A stretch of 26,277 nucleotides of DNA, from the NCBI GenBank assembly GCA_905250885.1, contig CAJNOQ010002104.1, positions 1-26,277 of the forward strand. The letters are read 5' to 3'. Below the pieces are notes generated by a model, which searched no databases, was not told the DNA's origin, and saw nothing but the letters and a program-made list of their open reading frames with translations. Shown here in pieces: positions 1 through 11,883 of the stretch. The first letter of the stretch is position 1, and each line of letters starts with the position of its first letter. The position numbers and the translations under genes were made by a program. This DNA comes from Didymodactylos carnosus (lineage: Eukaryota > Rotifera > Eurotatoria > Philodinida > Philodinidae).

Positions 1-138
1 TCAAAACCCAACTCTCATGCCATTAGAAAGAGGATCATGAAAAACCTATAAAAAAATGGTTCATGAAATTTTAGTTCACTCATAAAGCTAAAGTCCGCCT
101 GCTCTAGCAAAAAATGCCCACTGTGATCCGCCAAGAAA

Positions 139-318
139 TTTTCAGTTTATAGAAAATCAAAAAAGGAATATCTACTCTCTTAGGCATTATTTATGGAAAT
201 TCAACGAGGATTTTCTAGATTGTTGGAAATTCGCTTCTCTATAAACTGGAAAATCCTCGAGGAATTCCTATAGGTAGTCTTTGAAATTCGCCGAGTATTT
301 TCTATAAATAATTTCCCA
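139..318. repeat. Decayed foldback (MITE-like) repeat with a second partial copy at 25296-25322
   Basis: A segment around 143-160 (cagtttatagaaaatc) recurs in inverted orientation at about 235-254 (tataaactggaaaat), so the stretch can fold back on itself. Blocks of the type 'ttatttatggaaattc' and 'gaatttcaaag' recur in both orientations inside it. The 27-bp sequence at 143-169 is found again, reverse-complemented, at 25296-25322 with one A indel in an A-run. This suggests a dispersed non-coding element of a few hundred bases. No target-site duplication was recognised and the outer boundaries are approximate. Confidence 0.35.
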
Positions 319-1292
319 CCTTACAGTGTATCGTTACGTTAGTGGGAGAAATTTCTCAACCTTTACCTTAAAGCCAAGTATTATTTGTATGTCGAAGAGC
401 AGTGAGAAACACACATAATAATCATGTTCACGAAGAAAAAATCGAGTAAAACAGTAAACATCAGGATTCCATATGCGCTTAGAAAAGTACTTGAGAGAGA
501 GGACTCTGAAAGAGGGAGCACAAAAGAACGAAACTGTGAAGTAGCGTTTAAATTGACGAACCAACATGTAACGCTTCTCATAGAAAATACTGTAGTCGTT
601 AGAACTAGAAGAACATGAAAAAGAAATCATGAAACAGCATCCAATTTACGAACGATCCCATAGCACCAAAATCAGCAAAATTAACGAAAAAACACGAAAG
701 AAATCAGGGCCTTTCGTGAATTGTATGTTATTGTATGAAAAAATGGCGTAGAGACCTCGGAGACGTCTTATTTTGTTGAAAAATGTTTGTTCTATATGAT
801 GGAGTTATTTGCAAAAAACTTCTCGATCAGACTCATTGAAAGAGTCTCTGAGATTTTGGTTTTCTAGAGATCTCGATTTCAGAAATCTTCATGGAGTCAA
901 AACCGTCCAAAGAGAATATAATCGAGAAAGTTTGTTAAAAAATATGCTGGCTTCAGGTACAAGGTTAAGGTTTTGTGCTGACTACAGCTTCAATTAGAAA
1001 TCCCACTTATTCTTACATTTTTATTTTGCTTTGTGTTCAAAAATTAATTTGTACAGTGAACTGCTAGTCGAAAAGGTTAGAGTTCAGTAAGTCCAAATCT
1101 ACTCAAAGGTTTGGTTGAAGAAGTTTTCAACCAATCTCGAACTGTGAGGTGATTAGAAAAAATGTTTTTTTCTGGAGAATTTCCACCGTTCACACAAACG
1201 ATGAAGCCACATTGATAGTGGCTTGCAAGATAAAATATTTTTTCACCGTAAAAAGTTTTATGATGGCTATTGTTTTGCATGAGAGAAAAATG

Positions 1293-1353
1293 TTCTTGTG
1301 AAAATGTTTGGGTGAAAAAAGCTCTATGGCACGAGAAAATATTTTCACAAGAA
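1293..1353. repeat. Short inverted repeat (hairpin)
   Basis: The 17-bp arms 1293-1309 (ttcttgtgaaaatgttt) and 1337-1353 (aaatattttcacaagaa) are reverse complements with one mismatch, separated by 27 bp. There is no gene end nearby, so this is reported only as a possible hairpin or remnant of a small repeat. Confidence 0.4.
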
Positions 1354-2702
1354 AGTAAAATATTTTTTCCTTATCGCATTATTTCTGTAACTCGATGTTT
1401 TAATATCAGTTTTCTGCCGTCTATATAAAAGAGAAAATAAAAGGAAAGAAAAAAATAAAATGCTTGCTGAGAAGAAAAGAAAAGAAAGAACGACTGAGTG
1501 AAAAAAATAACGTTGAATAATTTCAAAACTGTTTCACTGCAAATCATAATTAACTAGGAGGAACTTTGAAATGGCGGCAGTCATTCACTAACTCTTGCAC
1601 ATAATTCATCTCAACCGCATCATCTCGGTTTGAAGAGTGGACGAATGAGATCCAAATGAGAAATAGAACCCCTCTTAGAGATACTTTTCATAAAACTATC
1701 AGATTTTTCCTATAGATATCCGCAAGGGTGGCAGTTTTTTTCGAAAACGCACGTTTTCACAATATATGCGAATTCTCATTACCAATACATCAGAAAAAAA
1801 GCAATTTCTTTCTTGGTTGTAATAAGCGCACATGACTCAGAGTTAACAAATATCGATTCTTCTGTTATTCCTAATTATAGTTCGATTTTTTGTAAAAAGA
1901 TTTTGTTATGGCACGTACATGCCATAAGAGACAATTATATAATAGTCATATGTATATTCGTTCTCTATTCTTCTTCTATGGGTATTTTCTCTTCTTCATA
2001 TATGTATCTGCATTGTTCTCTTTCTTTCTGTCAGGGAATTTCCCAGTAATATCTCTTGGTTTCGTTCTGTACTGTTTCTTTCTTCAAGAGATATTCCAAT
2101 GTGTTCTTTTAGCTCTGGGTGATAACCCACCGTTTCCGTTTAACCTCAGATATAAATAGCTCCTAATTTTATGTAAAGATTATCTTATTCAGTTACTAAA
2201 TAAACTACATATACATAACAACGTATACCGGACCTAACAGATTTCTAAACAATTCTCAAGAATCTGTTGAATTGTCAACTTGCCACGACAGATGAAAATG
2301 GGCAAAGGAAAAAGTTGAAAATGGGACTCTACCGACAATGTCTTAGAGATAATCGTTTACTTTTAAGAGTAACTAAACAAATTCAAATTGAAAATGAAAA
2401 TTAGTAGACTTTGAAAGTAGCGATTTTTCTATCATGTCATCAGCGCTAGTTCAACTAAGAAGTTGTTAGATTATTTTTATGTGAGCGGCTGAAATTTTTT
2501 CTGTTCTGTGGAGAAAATAGATTTTGTGTATAATCAAAATGGCGTATTAGGAAAAAGTTGGTTACTAGAGAAATGGAAAAGACCTCGGTCATATCCTGGA
2601 TAAGTTGCGCGTCGTTACTAAGATAGATTTCTGACCCGTCGCAGGACTCATACTCAGTAAAAGGAAAAAGTAAGGGGGATGGGAGAAGAAAGTACAACTT
2701 AC

Positions 2703-2904
2703 TCGAATCAAATTTAAGATTATTATTTATCAATGTTAGTGTTGTCACAGATGACGGAAAGTCAAAATCTGTCAAATTATTAAATCCCTTGTCATCGCAA
2801 AGAATTGTGTGCGGCGTTGCTTTATCTGGCTTGCATGCGCATAATAAAAAGACACAGACATCGATACCCGCAACATGCCACACAAATGCCAACAATAAAA
2901 TTAT
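2703..2904 (-). pseudogene. Orphan N-terminal exon of an LRR protein (signal-like segment, LRRNT cap, first LRR)
   Basis: Reading down the minus strand from 2904, after an acceptor-like ttttag at 2910-2905, the frame gives a hydrophobic stretch (IILLLAFVWHVAGIDV), then a cysteine-rich cap with a C-x-C pair (LCAC) and a later cysteine (ILCDD). A first leucine-rich repeat follows (SVTTLTLINNNL). This order of signal peptide, LRRNT and LRR is the usual start of a secreted or membrane LRR protein. A good donor (gtaagt) lies at 2702-2697. No ATG is present in the exon; it would have to come from an upstream exon I could not identify. Downstream the frame runs on to 2455 without further LRRs or an LRRCT cap, so the locus looks truncated. 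It is on the same strand as, and 3' of, the LRR locus at 3481-4393, suggesting tandem paralogues. It could still be a live gene whose other exons I missed. Confidence 0.5.
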
Positions 2905-3480
2905 CTAAAAGAACAAAACAAATAAAGATATTACGGCAAGAGCACAAACTTTCCTAAGTCTACCATACATTTCATATTACAGTGCGATACTGTGTCTTTC
3001 AAATAATTCAAGAATGACAATAGTAAGAGGCTTGCGTTTTTCGCCATTCCGTGTTAAATACTTGTGAGCAAAAATAAAGTGTAAAATAACACAATAGTCT
3101 TTTCACATTTCACGCATTCACGATACGGTTAATATTGTTCACTACACATGCTTCTAAGATTGAAAAAATTCGGAAACGATGTTTTTTGTTAAAAACTGTT
3201 TTAGGAGTCCTTTCGGAAAATTACAGACCTTTTTTGTGAATTTCTTATAAACAGAAAATTGACTAGCCTAATTACTCACGTCAAAAGAATCAAAAACGTT
3301 AGAACTAAAGAACGTTCTGATGTTTTCTCAGTGAATTGTAAGTTTAATAATATTAAGCGAAAACAATTTCGAAATCCTATTTTTCGTGAAATCAGATTTT
3401 TGAATTCTTTCTCTAAATAAACGTTGTCATCAAATTTAACTTGGTCGATTACGTATATTCTACGTGATATCAAAGTGATA

Positions 3481-4393
3481 TTATCCCAAGTCATAAGGCA
3501 CTCGTTCTGTGGCTTCAAGGAAACATATCCGATCTGCTATCGATAACTTGAATTGTGGTTGAATGACACAATTCATTTCTGTTGGTTGTAGGTCAATGAG
3601 ACGTTTTCCAAAATATTGAATCGGTGTTGTGCAAGTTAATAGATTAGCATCAGCTATGTAGCGTTTATTTGAATTTTTCAAATTTTCAATGAGCCATAAT
3701 GAGCCACAGCAGTCCAAAGGATTATCCTTCAGGTAAATATTAATTCCAGTAAGATTTTTCTTAATCCACGTGCTCAGTGGTGATGATTGATCAATAATTT
3801 TAATTGAGTTCTGTGTGAAAAAATAGTTTTTGATATTATTTGGTATTAATAATTGTTCTGGTAATGATGTGAACTTGTTTTGATCTAATTTTATTGAAGC
3901 CAGATTTTTTAAAGTAGCTAAAAACTCACATGAGGATAGACTGTTTTGACTTAGTGCTAATGATTGCAACGATTGTGAAAATATTTCAAATGCAGTAATA
4001 CTAATTTTATTCAGCTGATTGTGAGTAATATCTAACTTTAATAATTTTTTATTTTTCAATGATAAAAAATCATTATCTCCAATTAGTCTGATGTTGTTGT
4101 CGCTTAAGGAGATAATTTGTAAGGATGAGCCATTATATGTTTTAGGAAAATTGGCAGAATTTATTTGCGCTCGTTGCATTGTCAATGTTTGAATATTTGT
4201 ATTATTAAACGCTGGAATAGTGTTTAGTGGATTGCCACTGAGTGTTAAGTGCTTTAATGATGTTAAATTTTGAATTTTCTCGATATCGTTAACTAAAACA
4301 ACAGATCGACATAGATACAGTACCTAAGACCTATATACAATATTTTTATACATCTGACATTTTACTGTTCAGAGTAACATGCTTTGTTTTAAG
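3481..4393 (-). CDS. LRR protein, C-terminal part with LRRCT cap (5' end unresolved)
   Basis: The main exon reads from about 4292 down to the stop at 3483-3481. It encodes about eight leucine-rich repeats, for example SLKHLTLSGNPL, LQIISLSDNNI, LLKLDITHNQL, LQSLALSQNSL and LASIKLDQNKF. A C-terminal cap follows with the four expected cysteines (NPLDCCGSLWLIENL, then a Cys before TTPIQYF, then EMNC). Such proteins are normally extracellular binding or recognition proteins; the ligand is unknown. An acceptor (ttttag) sits at 4298-4293. Joining to a donor at 4365 (gtaaaa; 73-bp intron) restores one more LRR in frame (HVTLN-INDIEKI) from a small exon at about 4393-4366. Further upstream, around 4484-4600, the minus strand shows an LRRNT-like fragment (THDFDPFEF, IRVFDF) followed by stops. 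The 5' end is therefore either unresolved or decayed. About 28 residues follow the cap, with no membrane anchor. Confidence 0.7.
4293..4365 (-). other. Candidate intron in the LRR gene
   Basis: On the minus strand this segment starts with gtaaaa at 4365 and ends with ttttag at 4293. Removing it joins HVTLN to NDIEKI through an isoleucine codon and completes a canonical LRR. A competing donor (gtataa at 4351, giving 59 bp) is closer to the usual intron size but its upstream frame is closed by a stop with no ATG, so the 73-bp form is preferred. Confidence 0.5.
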
Positions 4394-7300
4394 CTATCCT
4401 TATTAACCAAGTAATGAGTAAAACTTGTTGATATCTACTACAAGTGCAATAGTTCAAATTTTCACAAGTAGTTTTTTCAAAGTTCAAAAGTCAAAAACTC
4501 TAATAGTAAACTCAAATGGATCGAAATCATGTGTTACCTTCACCCTTGTTATATCGAAGATTACAGAGGTGCTATATAACCCAATTGGAGTAATCCGTCG
4601 AGGTAAGCTGAGTGTAAAAGTTAAGTGAGAACACATCAACATATTTTTGTTCTCTCCCCACTGCCGAAGCATCTCCATCACAGGCTGCAAGATTAGCGGC
4701 ACCATCTACAGACACCCATTGTCTAAAAATCTGATCGCGAAAAATTTTTTATACTCAGCTACCTATTCTAAATAATAGCTAACTATTCTAAATAATCTGT
4801 ATTAATCAAAGAAAAACCGTGACGCCGTGACACTTTTGGCCGTTTTTTTGTCACGGCGTCTTCACTTCTCGCCTTCACTCTTTAGACACACTTTTTAGAT
4901 AGCCTCAACATCGATTTTTGGAGCTGTTTGTACAACAGCTGTATTTTCATAACGTTCAGAGCGGAGACACTTTTCATTTTATAGAGAAATGTTTAATCTA
5001 CTCAGTTATCTAGTTGTAATTTTGATTATTTTCTAACTTTATCACCATAGTTCTTTGAAAAAGAGTGAAAAAAGGAGACCGTTAGCTGGACAAGCCGTTT
5101 GACAGTTTCTACTTTAGATCACAATTCTACCTGTGCCAGCAAGAATTTTGATTTAGGCAGAAATAGTGGTGGCGTGAAGTTTCGGTAGAAAGGTCCCAAA
5201 ATCGGAACGTTCACCAGAAATTTCTCGAAAGCATGAGCGGGGTCAACTCCAATATAACATGGTCGCGCCGCCACTCGGTACAGATCCGCACAGTGGGCAT
5301 CTACGCGGACATTAGGTGAAAAATCGAAGTTGCTCCTTTTTCAAAAACAAATAGTATAGGATGTAGCCCTTGAAAAGGGCTATCGAATGGTGTATAAATG
5401 TCTATTGTGATGTTCACTCCTTCGCAGAGAAAAACGGGTACAAAACAGTACTGTGTTATACTACTTTTAGCGACATCTTGAGAGTTATTTGTTCATTTTA
5501 CTTGCTTCGTTGCATTAAATGGCTACACAAAGCACATATTCAAAATCAGCAGAATGAGCGCTATCTATTGCTACCAAAAAGTTACTAATTCCAAAAGAAA
5601 TTCGATGAGAAACAGGCCATACAAGCTGCATAGTGTCAATTACAGATGACCCGTCCTCAATATAGTCGACCCGCCACCGTTAGCCACCATGCAAAACGAC
5701 TTATTTGTACACCAAAATGTTCTCCAGATCAAGCTGCATCATTGGTGATGTCATCTTTTTTCACTTTTTTGTTTAAGTCGAGTAATAGGTTTTACAAAAA
5801 CCCCTGGGATTTTGGAGATATTTTGCAGTTTTCTACAGTATAAATGCACTTTTCTTAAAATATAATACCATACCATGCTTTCATGACAATTCGCAACATT
5901 ACAATCTAAGTTTCTCACAGAGTTGATATAAAATTATTAAATTTTCCGAATGGTTATTTCCATTCTCATGCTTGTCAGGAAGGAGTTGGACAATTAGAAG
6001 CAAAGTGAAGAAAAACATGAACAACATAGTATCTATTAAAAAAAGATAATCAGCAAAAAAAACGACATTGAATACAGTCTATATCAATGACTGGACTGAA
6101 ATTTTTTTCCAAAAAAAGTCTATAATATACACCTAGAACATTCTTCGCAGGTTGTTTCTTCCTTAGTTATTCAATTTACATATATACAAGACACAAATCA
6201 TGAATTTTATCTTTTTACATTTTTTCACTTTCTGTTATATTTTATTTTTCCACGTTTCGACATGTACAATACGACATCATCCGCTGCGCTTTTTACATTC
6301 TTTCTACAAATTGTATAAAAACAACTTTACGAAGCACAATCAAATAAAAGTTTTTATTTTGTCTTAACAAAACGAAATTTGAGTAAACTAGAATTTTGAG
6401 TTTAATCACAATTTTCTGCATCTCTAATAGACACTGCGAAAAAACCAAGGCGTTTGAAATGGCATCGGGTCAAAAGAAACTTGGATAACCAAGCACTGCT
6501 GATCCATCGTATTCTGAGTGGTTTTCTTTTTGCTTATTATCATATTTTTAATGACATTATGTTGTTCATGTTTTACTCGGGAATGATAATAGACTACCCT
6601 TAAATTTTCTACAACTACCTCTAGAAACATGAATTTTAACATGTAGTGTTGTTTGCACCTTGATATCTCGTGTACTACTATTTTATTTTATTTTAACACC
6701 TTAGACCTTTCAAGTCGAATGGACTCATCGTCACTGCATTTCTAAAGTATTTACAATCAAACAAAAATAGATAGTCATTCTAATACTTATACAGCATTCA
6801 GTCTTAGTGTACAAGATATTCAAAAATTATGGGCTCTCCTTACATATGCAGACAAAAGTGTAGGATTCCTTTGGTCGTACATCCCATAATTATAGAAGTC
6901 CTTTAAGAAAAAGAGATTTTACTCTATTTTAGAATGTATTGAACCGTCAGTTTTAACATTTTATCTTAATACTAATCTAATGAAAAAAATTAATCGAATA
7001 CACGAAACATTGATTAATTGTAACAACAAGATGAAAATGACTACAATAAATACAACATTGCCAGAACAACACAGAGAGAAGCAAAAATAGACGTTTCATA
7101 TATCGCTGCTATTACCAGATACATACTCATAGATAGGTGAGTGAAGTTCATTCAGATCATTTGCTGTGAAATTGGTAAGGTTTATTCATTTAACACCATT
7201 TTCAGGTTTATAATTTAAATCCGCGATCCCAATACAAAACGTTCTAACAAATTCCTAACAATAAAAGAGTTTATTAGTATTATCGATCCAAAATTGTTTC

Positions 7301-8372
7301 AATTTCGCTTTGGATGGCATTATGCCGAGAAACTTCATCAATTCCTGTATAGCTAAATGGTTCTGAAGCATAAAAGAATTTTCTTTGACAGAAACTCGCT
7401 TACAAATAATGAAAATCCGCAAGTCATGGATAGAGAAAAACAATGAGAATGAGAACAGAATGAATGATTATCAATGATTCTCGCATGAATGATTCGCGAA
7501 TAGAAAATGGTATATTGGCTACAAATATAGAAAATATTTAAAAACAAAAATTCATTTTTGAACTTCATTCAATTTTAAAGTTCAGATTTATTGGATTAAG
7601 GTGGGATTTCTTTTTCTTATTCCAATTAAACGTTAGGCTACTCTGTTGTCTTACATTAGTAATAATCTAGCTTTTGGGCTGATGATCCGTTCTTTTTATA
7701 AATCCATGATATCAAAGTCCCTTGACCGGCGGGTGTAAAGGGTTAATTTTCTGTAAAATTGTGCTACTAAAACGAAATGATTACAGCTCAGCCCTGTAAC
7801 GTACACAGTTCATCCATTCGAACCGCTCTTTTTCTATCTGTTTCACCTACGTAATAATTATCGCGGTTATTGCACGGTATTTTATACACAAGTTTTTTAT
7901 GTTCTTTACTATCATCCTTTCCTTTTTGCCTAGGTAGAAATATACTTCTCCATGTAAATGTTCTTTTGAATGCAATATTAACTTGAATTAGTGGTAATCA
8001 TTTTTTGCGCATTTTCTTCACTCTTTCAGTAAAAGTTACTGACTCTTGTCCGTAATAGGCAAATGTGAAAAATATTTTCTTTTTTGGAACTGTTACTGGT
8101 TGAGATATTGTTGTTAGAAACTGAGGTTGCTATTTTTGTTTGATTCTCTTTATAACGATAGTCTTCTTCAGGTACCATCGACCAGTGCACCTTGCCCAGC
8201 CTCCTCCGGAGCGCAATCGCTTTAACTCCACATAGCAAGCTTGAAAAGCCCTAATTTTGACTATAGGAATCGTAGAGTAATTGATGCTCTACAAAATGGT
8301 GAAAACGCAGTTCGCTAGCTTCTTCCGTTCTCAAGTTATTCGAAAAATGGCCACGACCATTCCGTTTTTAAA
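4394..8372. other. Long gene-poor region
   Basis: Apart from the possible LRRNT fragment near 4484-4600 on the minus strand, and the hairpin at 4821-4860, I see nothing I can name in this 4 kb. The open frames (for example 5370-5588, 5646-5843, 6424-6642 minus, 7255-7568 minus) are short, low-complexity and lack recognisable motifs. Splice-like sites occur by chance in such AT-rich DNA. Short exons of an unrecognised gene cannot be ruled out. Confidence 0.45.
4821..4860. repeat. Perfect 11-bp stem hairpin
   Basis: gacgccgtgac at 4821-4831 is the exact reverse complement of gtcacggcgtc at 4850-4860, with an 18-nt loop ending in a T-run. The stem is much more GC-rich than its surroundings. It may be the relic of a palindromic element or an extruding hairpin. 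It is not placed at the 3' end of any gene I recognise. Confidence 0.6.
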
Positions 8373-8377
8373 CAGAC

Positions 8378-8570
8378 AATAGTAATAAGTAATAAAAAAA
8401 TGATTACTTATTAATAGTAATTAATAATAAAGTACTAAGAAAGTACTTCATATTTCTCTAATAAAAACAATACAAGCTCTGGTGTCATTAAAACAATAAA
8501 AAGTAAGCAAATGGTGATAAAAAGTAATAAGGAATAACAAATTATTACCAATTACCGAGGTAATAGTAGA
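8378..8570. repeat. GTAATAA-rich dispersed repeat, copy 1 (interrupted)
   Basis: This stretch is made of short variants of gtaataa and its complement ttattac (for example agtaataagtaataa, attacttattaatagtaa, aaagtaataagg, attattaccaattacc). The same style of sequence forms a second block at 17797-18065. The block is interrupted at its right side by the MITE-like element at 8573-8849 and resumes briefly at 8853 (ggtaatagtaatatg). No coding capacity is seen. Confidence 0.55.
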
Positions 8571-8572
8571 TT

Positions 8573-8849
8573 AACCGACGTTTGAGCGCCCGACATTTGA
8601 GCGACCGACATTTGAGTAATAACGGCCGTTCAGCACCAAGTGCTCACGCTCACCCTCACCCACCCTTACCCTACACAGCCTCACCCTCAGATCTCCAAAT
8701 AATTCAGTTCATAATCGGACGACAAAAAAATTGTTCTGATCATCGTTATCGAAGTGAATAATCATTCGACTTTCCTGATCGGCAAAAAGTCATATTGAAA
8801 AGTGTCTGATGTCGGAGTCGCTCAAATGTCGGTCGCTCAAACGTCGGTT
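8573..8849. mobile_element. MITE-like element with terminal inverted repeats built of a 15-bp motif
   Basis: The left end (8573-8608) reads aaccgacgtttgagcg followed by two more cgac-tttgag units at 15-bp spacing. The right end (8811-8849) is its near-perfect reverse complement, ending in cgctcaaacgtcggtt. The roughly 277 bp between hold no ORF; the left half contains a pyrimidine-rich run (8641-8690, repeats of ctcaccctcac). The 10-bp sequence ggtaatagta occurs on both sides (8559-8568 and 8853-8862) and could be a target-site duplication, although the host DNA is itself GTAATA-rich. Size, terminal inverted repeats and lack of coding are typical of non-autonomous DNA transposons. The superfamily cannot be assigned. 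Confidence 0.65.
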
Positions 8850-8924
8850 GACGGTAATAGTAATATGACTACGCTACAGAGAATGGAAGTGAGGGGAAGA
8901 TCGAAATATACACACAGATACAGA

Positions 8925-9122
8925 GGATACATCAGCTGACTAAGGGTGAAGCTGAACATGTGCACATACATGGGTGGATCATATTGTTCTGGTGAGGGTA
9001 TGGATGAAAATGTACACAAAGGTAGAGAGCATACATCAGTTGCGTGAGGAAGAGGATGAGGACATATTATCTGAGTGAGGGTGAGGATGAAATTGAGGGT
9101 GGGAACATATCATTTCAGTGAG
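8925..9122. repeat. Degenerate G-rich tandem repeats (tgagggtgaggatga type)
   Basis: Imperfect units containing acatcag/acatatcat followed by tgag-ggtgaggatga recur several times (for example near 8930, 8985, 9035, 9065 and 9110). Purines and G/T are concentrated on the plus strand. The complementary motif (ctcaccctcac) appears inside the neighbouring element at 8641-8690. The units are too diverged to give a fixed period by eye. Confidence 0.4.
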
Positions 9123-9123
9123 G

Positions 9124-9206
9124 TGAGTTCCTTAGGTTTCATGGATTCTTTGAGTTCCTTGGGTTACTTGAGTTCCACGGATTACCTGATTTCCTTAGGT
9201 TCATTT
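9124..9206. repeat. Short tandem repeat, gagttccttgggttact type
   Basis: Four diverged copies of a unit of about 18-27 bp (gagttccttaggtttcatgg, gagttccttgggttactt, gagttccacggattacct, gatttccttaggttcattt) follow each other directly after the degenerate G-rich repeats. There is no protein repeat in an open frame, so this is treated as a minisatellite-like non-coding repeat. Confidence 0.6.
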
Positions 9207-9847
9207 CTGTCATAGCTGCCAAGCTTTTATTTCTTTCTATCAATATTTCAGTTCCGAAATCCTCAAGAGTTCAGAACTCACGGGATGTGGACACGTCTCT
9301 ATAAGATCGTTTCATTTTGATAAAAAAACAGAAAATGATGCTCTAGATTATAAGAGAGAAAATACTGTAGTATTAGCAGCGCCGAAACGATACTATTAAA
9401 CACATCATATTGAAGCTTATCAGTTACAAAAGATTTGCTTCTGCCGGATTTGAGTTATACGCGTTATCTGAGACAAGATAAAATGTCTTAAAATATTCCT
9501 GCTATTCGATAATTGAAACGAATATTAGATACAATAAGCGACAGGCTAACCAGATGGACACTATCAGAATCAATAAAAGAAACGACATCAAACAACTTAT
9601 ATTCATTTGCAAATGTCTTTCAATCTTGAAAGAATTTTATGCATCAATGTATAAATTGTAGGCTTTAAGTACACTATTTTGCATGTGCAAAAGAAAAACG
9701 CAACTTTCAACTAAGTCAACATTTTCTTGATGACAAGACGTCAGCAGAGAAAAAATCATCATATCTATCTAAATATACAAAGCAACGATGCACTTCAGCA
9801 TAAAACTTATTAGTCAGACACTGCGCGTCAGCTAAGATAAGCGATCG

Positions 9848-9854
9848 TATAAAT
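9848..9854 (+). promoter_or_regulatory. TATA box of the cathepsin L-like gene
   Basis: tataaat at 9848-9854 lies about 60 bp upstream of the 5'UTR donor (9909) and about 115 bp upstream of the ATG. That would place transcription start near 9880, leaving a short first untranslated exon. This fits a simple TATA promoter; no other regulatory motif was recognised. Confidence 0.5.
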
Positions 9855-9908
9855 GTTTTCATCACGGTGCGATTGAATCATACTCCTTTTTTCTTTCATC
9901 CAACGAAG

Positions 9909-9964
9909 GTGAGTATCCAGAGATAGAGTAATGTCTTTACTTACAATCAAAACATTGCATTTAG
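9909..9964 (+). other. Intron in the 5' untranslated region of the cathepsin L-like gene
   Basis: A strong donor (gtgagt) at 9909 and an acceptor (catttag) ending at 9964 bound a 56-bp segment. This matches the size of the coding introns of the same gene (56-61 bp). The acceptor AG abuts the ATG at 9965 directly. Confidence 0.6.
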
Positions 9965-11265
<1,301 letters not shown>

Positions 11266-11397
11266 GAGTTTTTTTTCGCTCTTTTCATTGACTTTTCATT
11301 ATACTCTAAAAGTAAAAAAGAACAGTTTGAACATTTGATTATTTCTTTACAAAAACAACGTCAAAGCAAACGAGAACAATATACATTTTTCGCCTGG

Positions 11398-11403
11398 AAT
11401 AAA
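11398..11403 (+). terminator. Polyadenylation signal of the cathepsin L-like gene
   Basis: aataaa at 11398-11403, about 135 bp after the stop codon, is the first canonical polyadenylation hexamer downstream. Another AATAAA-like site follows near 11437, so the exact 3' end is uncertain. Confidence 0.5.
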
Positions 11404-11804
11404 CGAATGCCTCTGAGGTAAATCGAATGGAAATCGAAATAAATATATTGATATTTTCCACTTTGGAAGTGTACCCTTTGATGTTATAAGGACCTTTCAC
11501 TTGAGACAGACGAAATACATGTGAAGTACTATCGATGGTGACAGAAAAAATACTTTCTTAAAACGAGTGCGAAAACTAATCGAACGGAAGCGATTCAGCT
11601 ATACCAGATTTGAGCTATGAGCATCACCTGACTCAACATGAAATCACTAAAAATTTTGTGAAAATCTGGATTCCCAGCGTGAGACTGTTCGAAAATCCTG
11701 AATTCTTGCCGAAGGATTCCCAAAACACAAGTTTTTCGCGCAAAAATTCATGAAAATATCATTTCGTCGGGCGAAGTTATCAAACAGCGGAAAATTCCAA
11801 ATGT

Positions 11805-11883
11805 CCTTGCGCCTAAATGGCGTGCGCCCAAATATCGTTGTGCCCAGATGTCGTTGCGCCCAAATGTCGTGCGCCCAAATGTC
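11805..11883. repeat. Tandem array of a 15-16 bp motif, gcgcccaaatgtcgt type
   Basis: Five successive units, centred on gcgcctaaatgg, gcgcccaaatatc, gtgcccagatgtc, gcgcccaaatgtc and gcgcccaaatgtc, are spaced 15-16 bp apart. The unit closely resembles the one forming the ends of the element at 8573-8849 (gcgctcaaatgtcgg on the matching strand). No inverted partner array was found nearby, so this may be one end of a damaged or larger element. Confidence 0.65.

Larger units (their letters stand above)
1..2454. other. AT-rich intergenic DNA, no gene recognised
   Basis: I read both strands of this stretch and found no reading frame with a recognisable domain, codon pattern or splice architecture. 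The open frames are short and contain no motif. It holds a weak foldback repeat near 139-318, a 17-bp inverted repeat at 1293-1353, and a purine-rich tract around 1424-1505 made of runs of A and G. A gene lacking conserved motifs, or a set of very small exons, cannot be excluded. Confidence 0.5.

Noticed and set aside
424-618. 64-residue plus-strand frame with a basic N-terminus
   Set aside because: No motif, overlapped by two minus-strand frames of similar size, and no promoter or splice context.
3276-3518. 80-residue minus-strand frame overlapping the end of the LRR gene
   Set aside because: Different frame from the LRR exon, no motif, and it overlaps the end of a better supported exon.
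11805-11883. Regularly spaced repeats resembling a small CRISPR array
   Set aside because: Units are contiguous 15-16 bp copies without unique spacers, and the host is a eukaryote.
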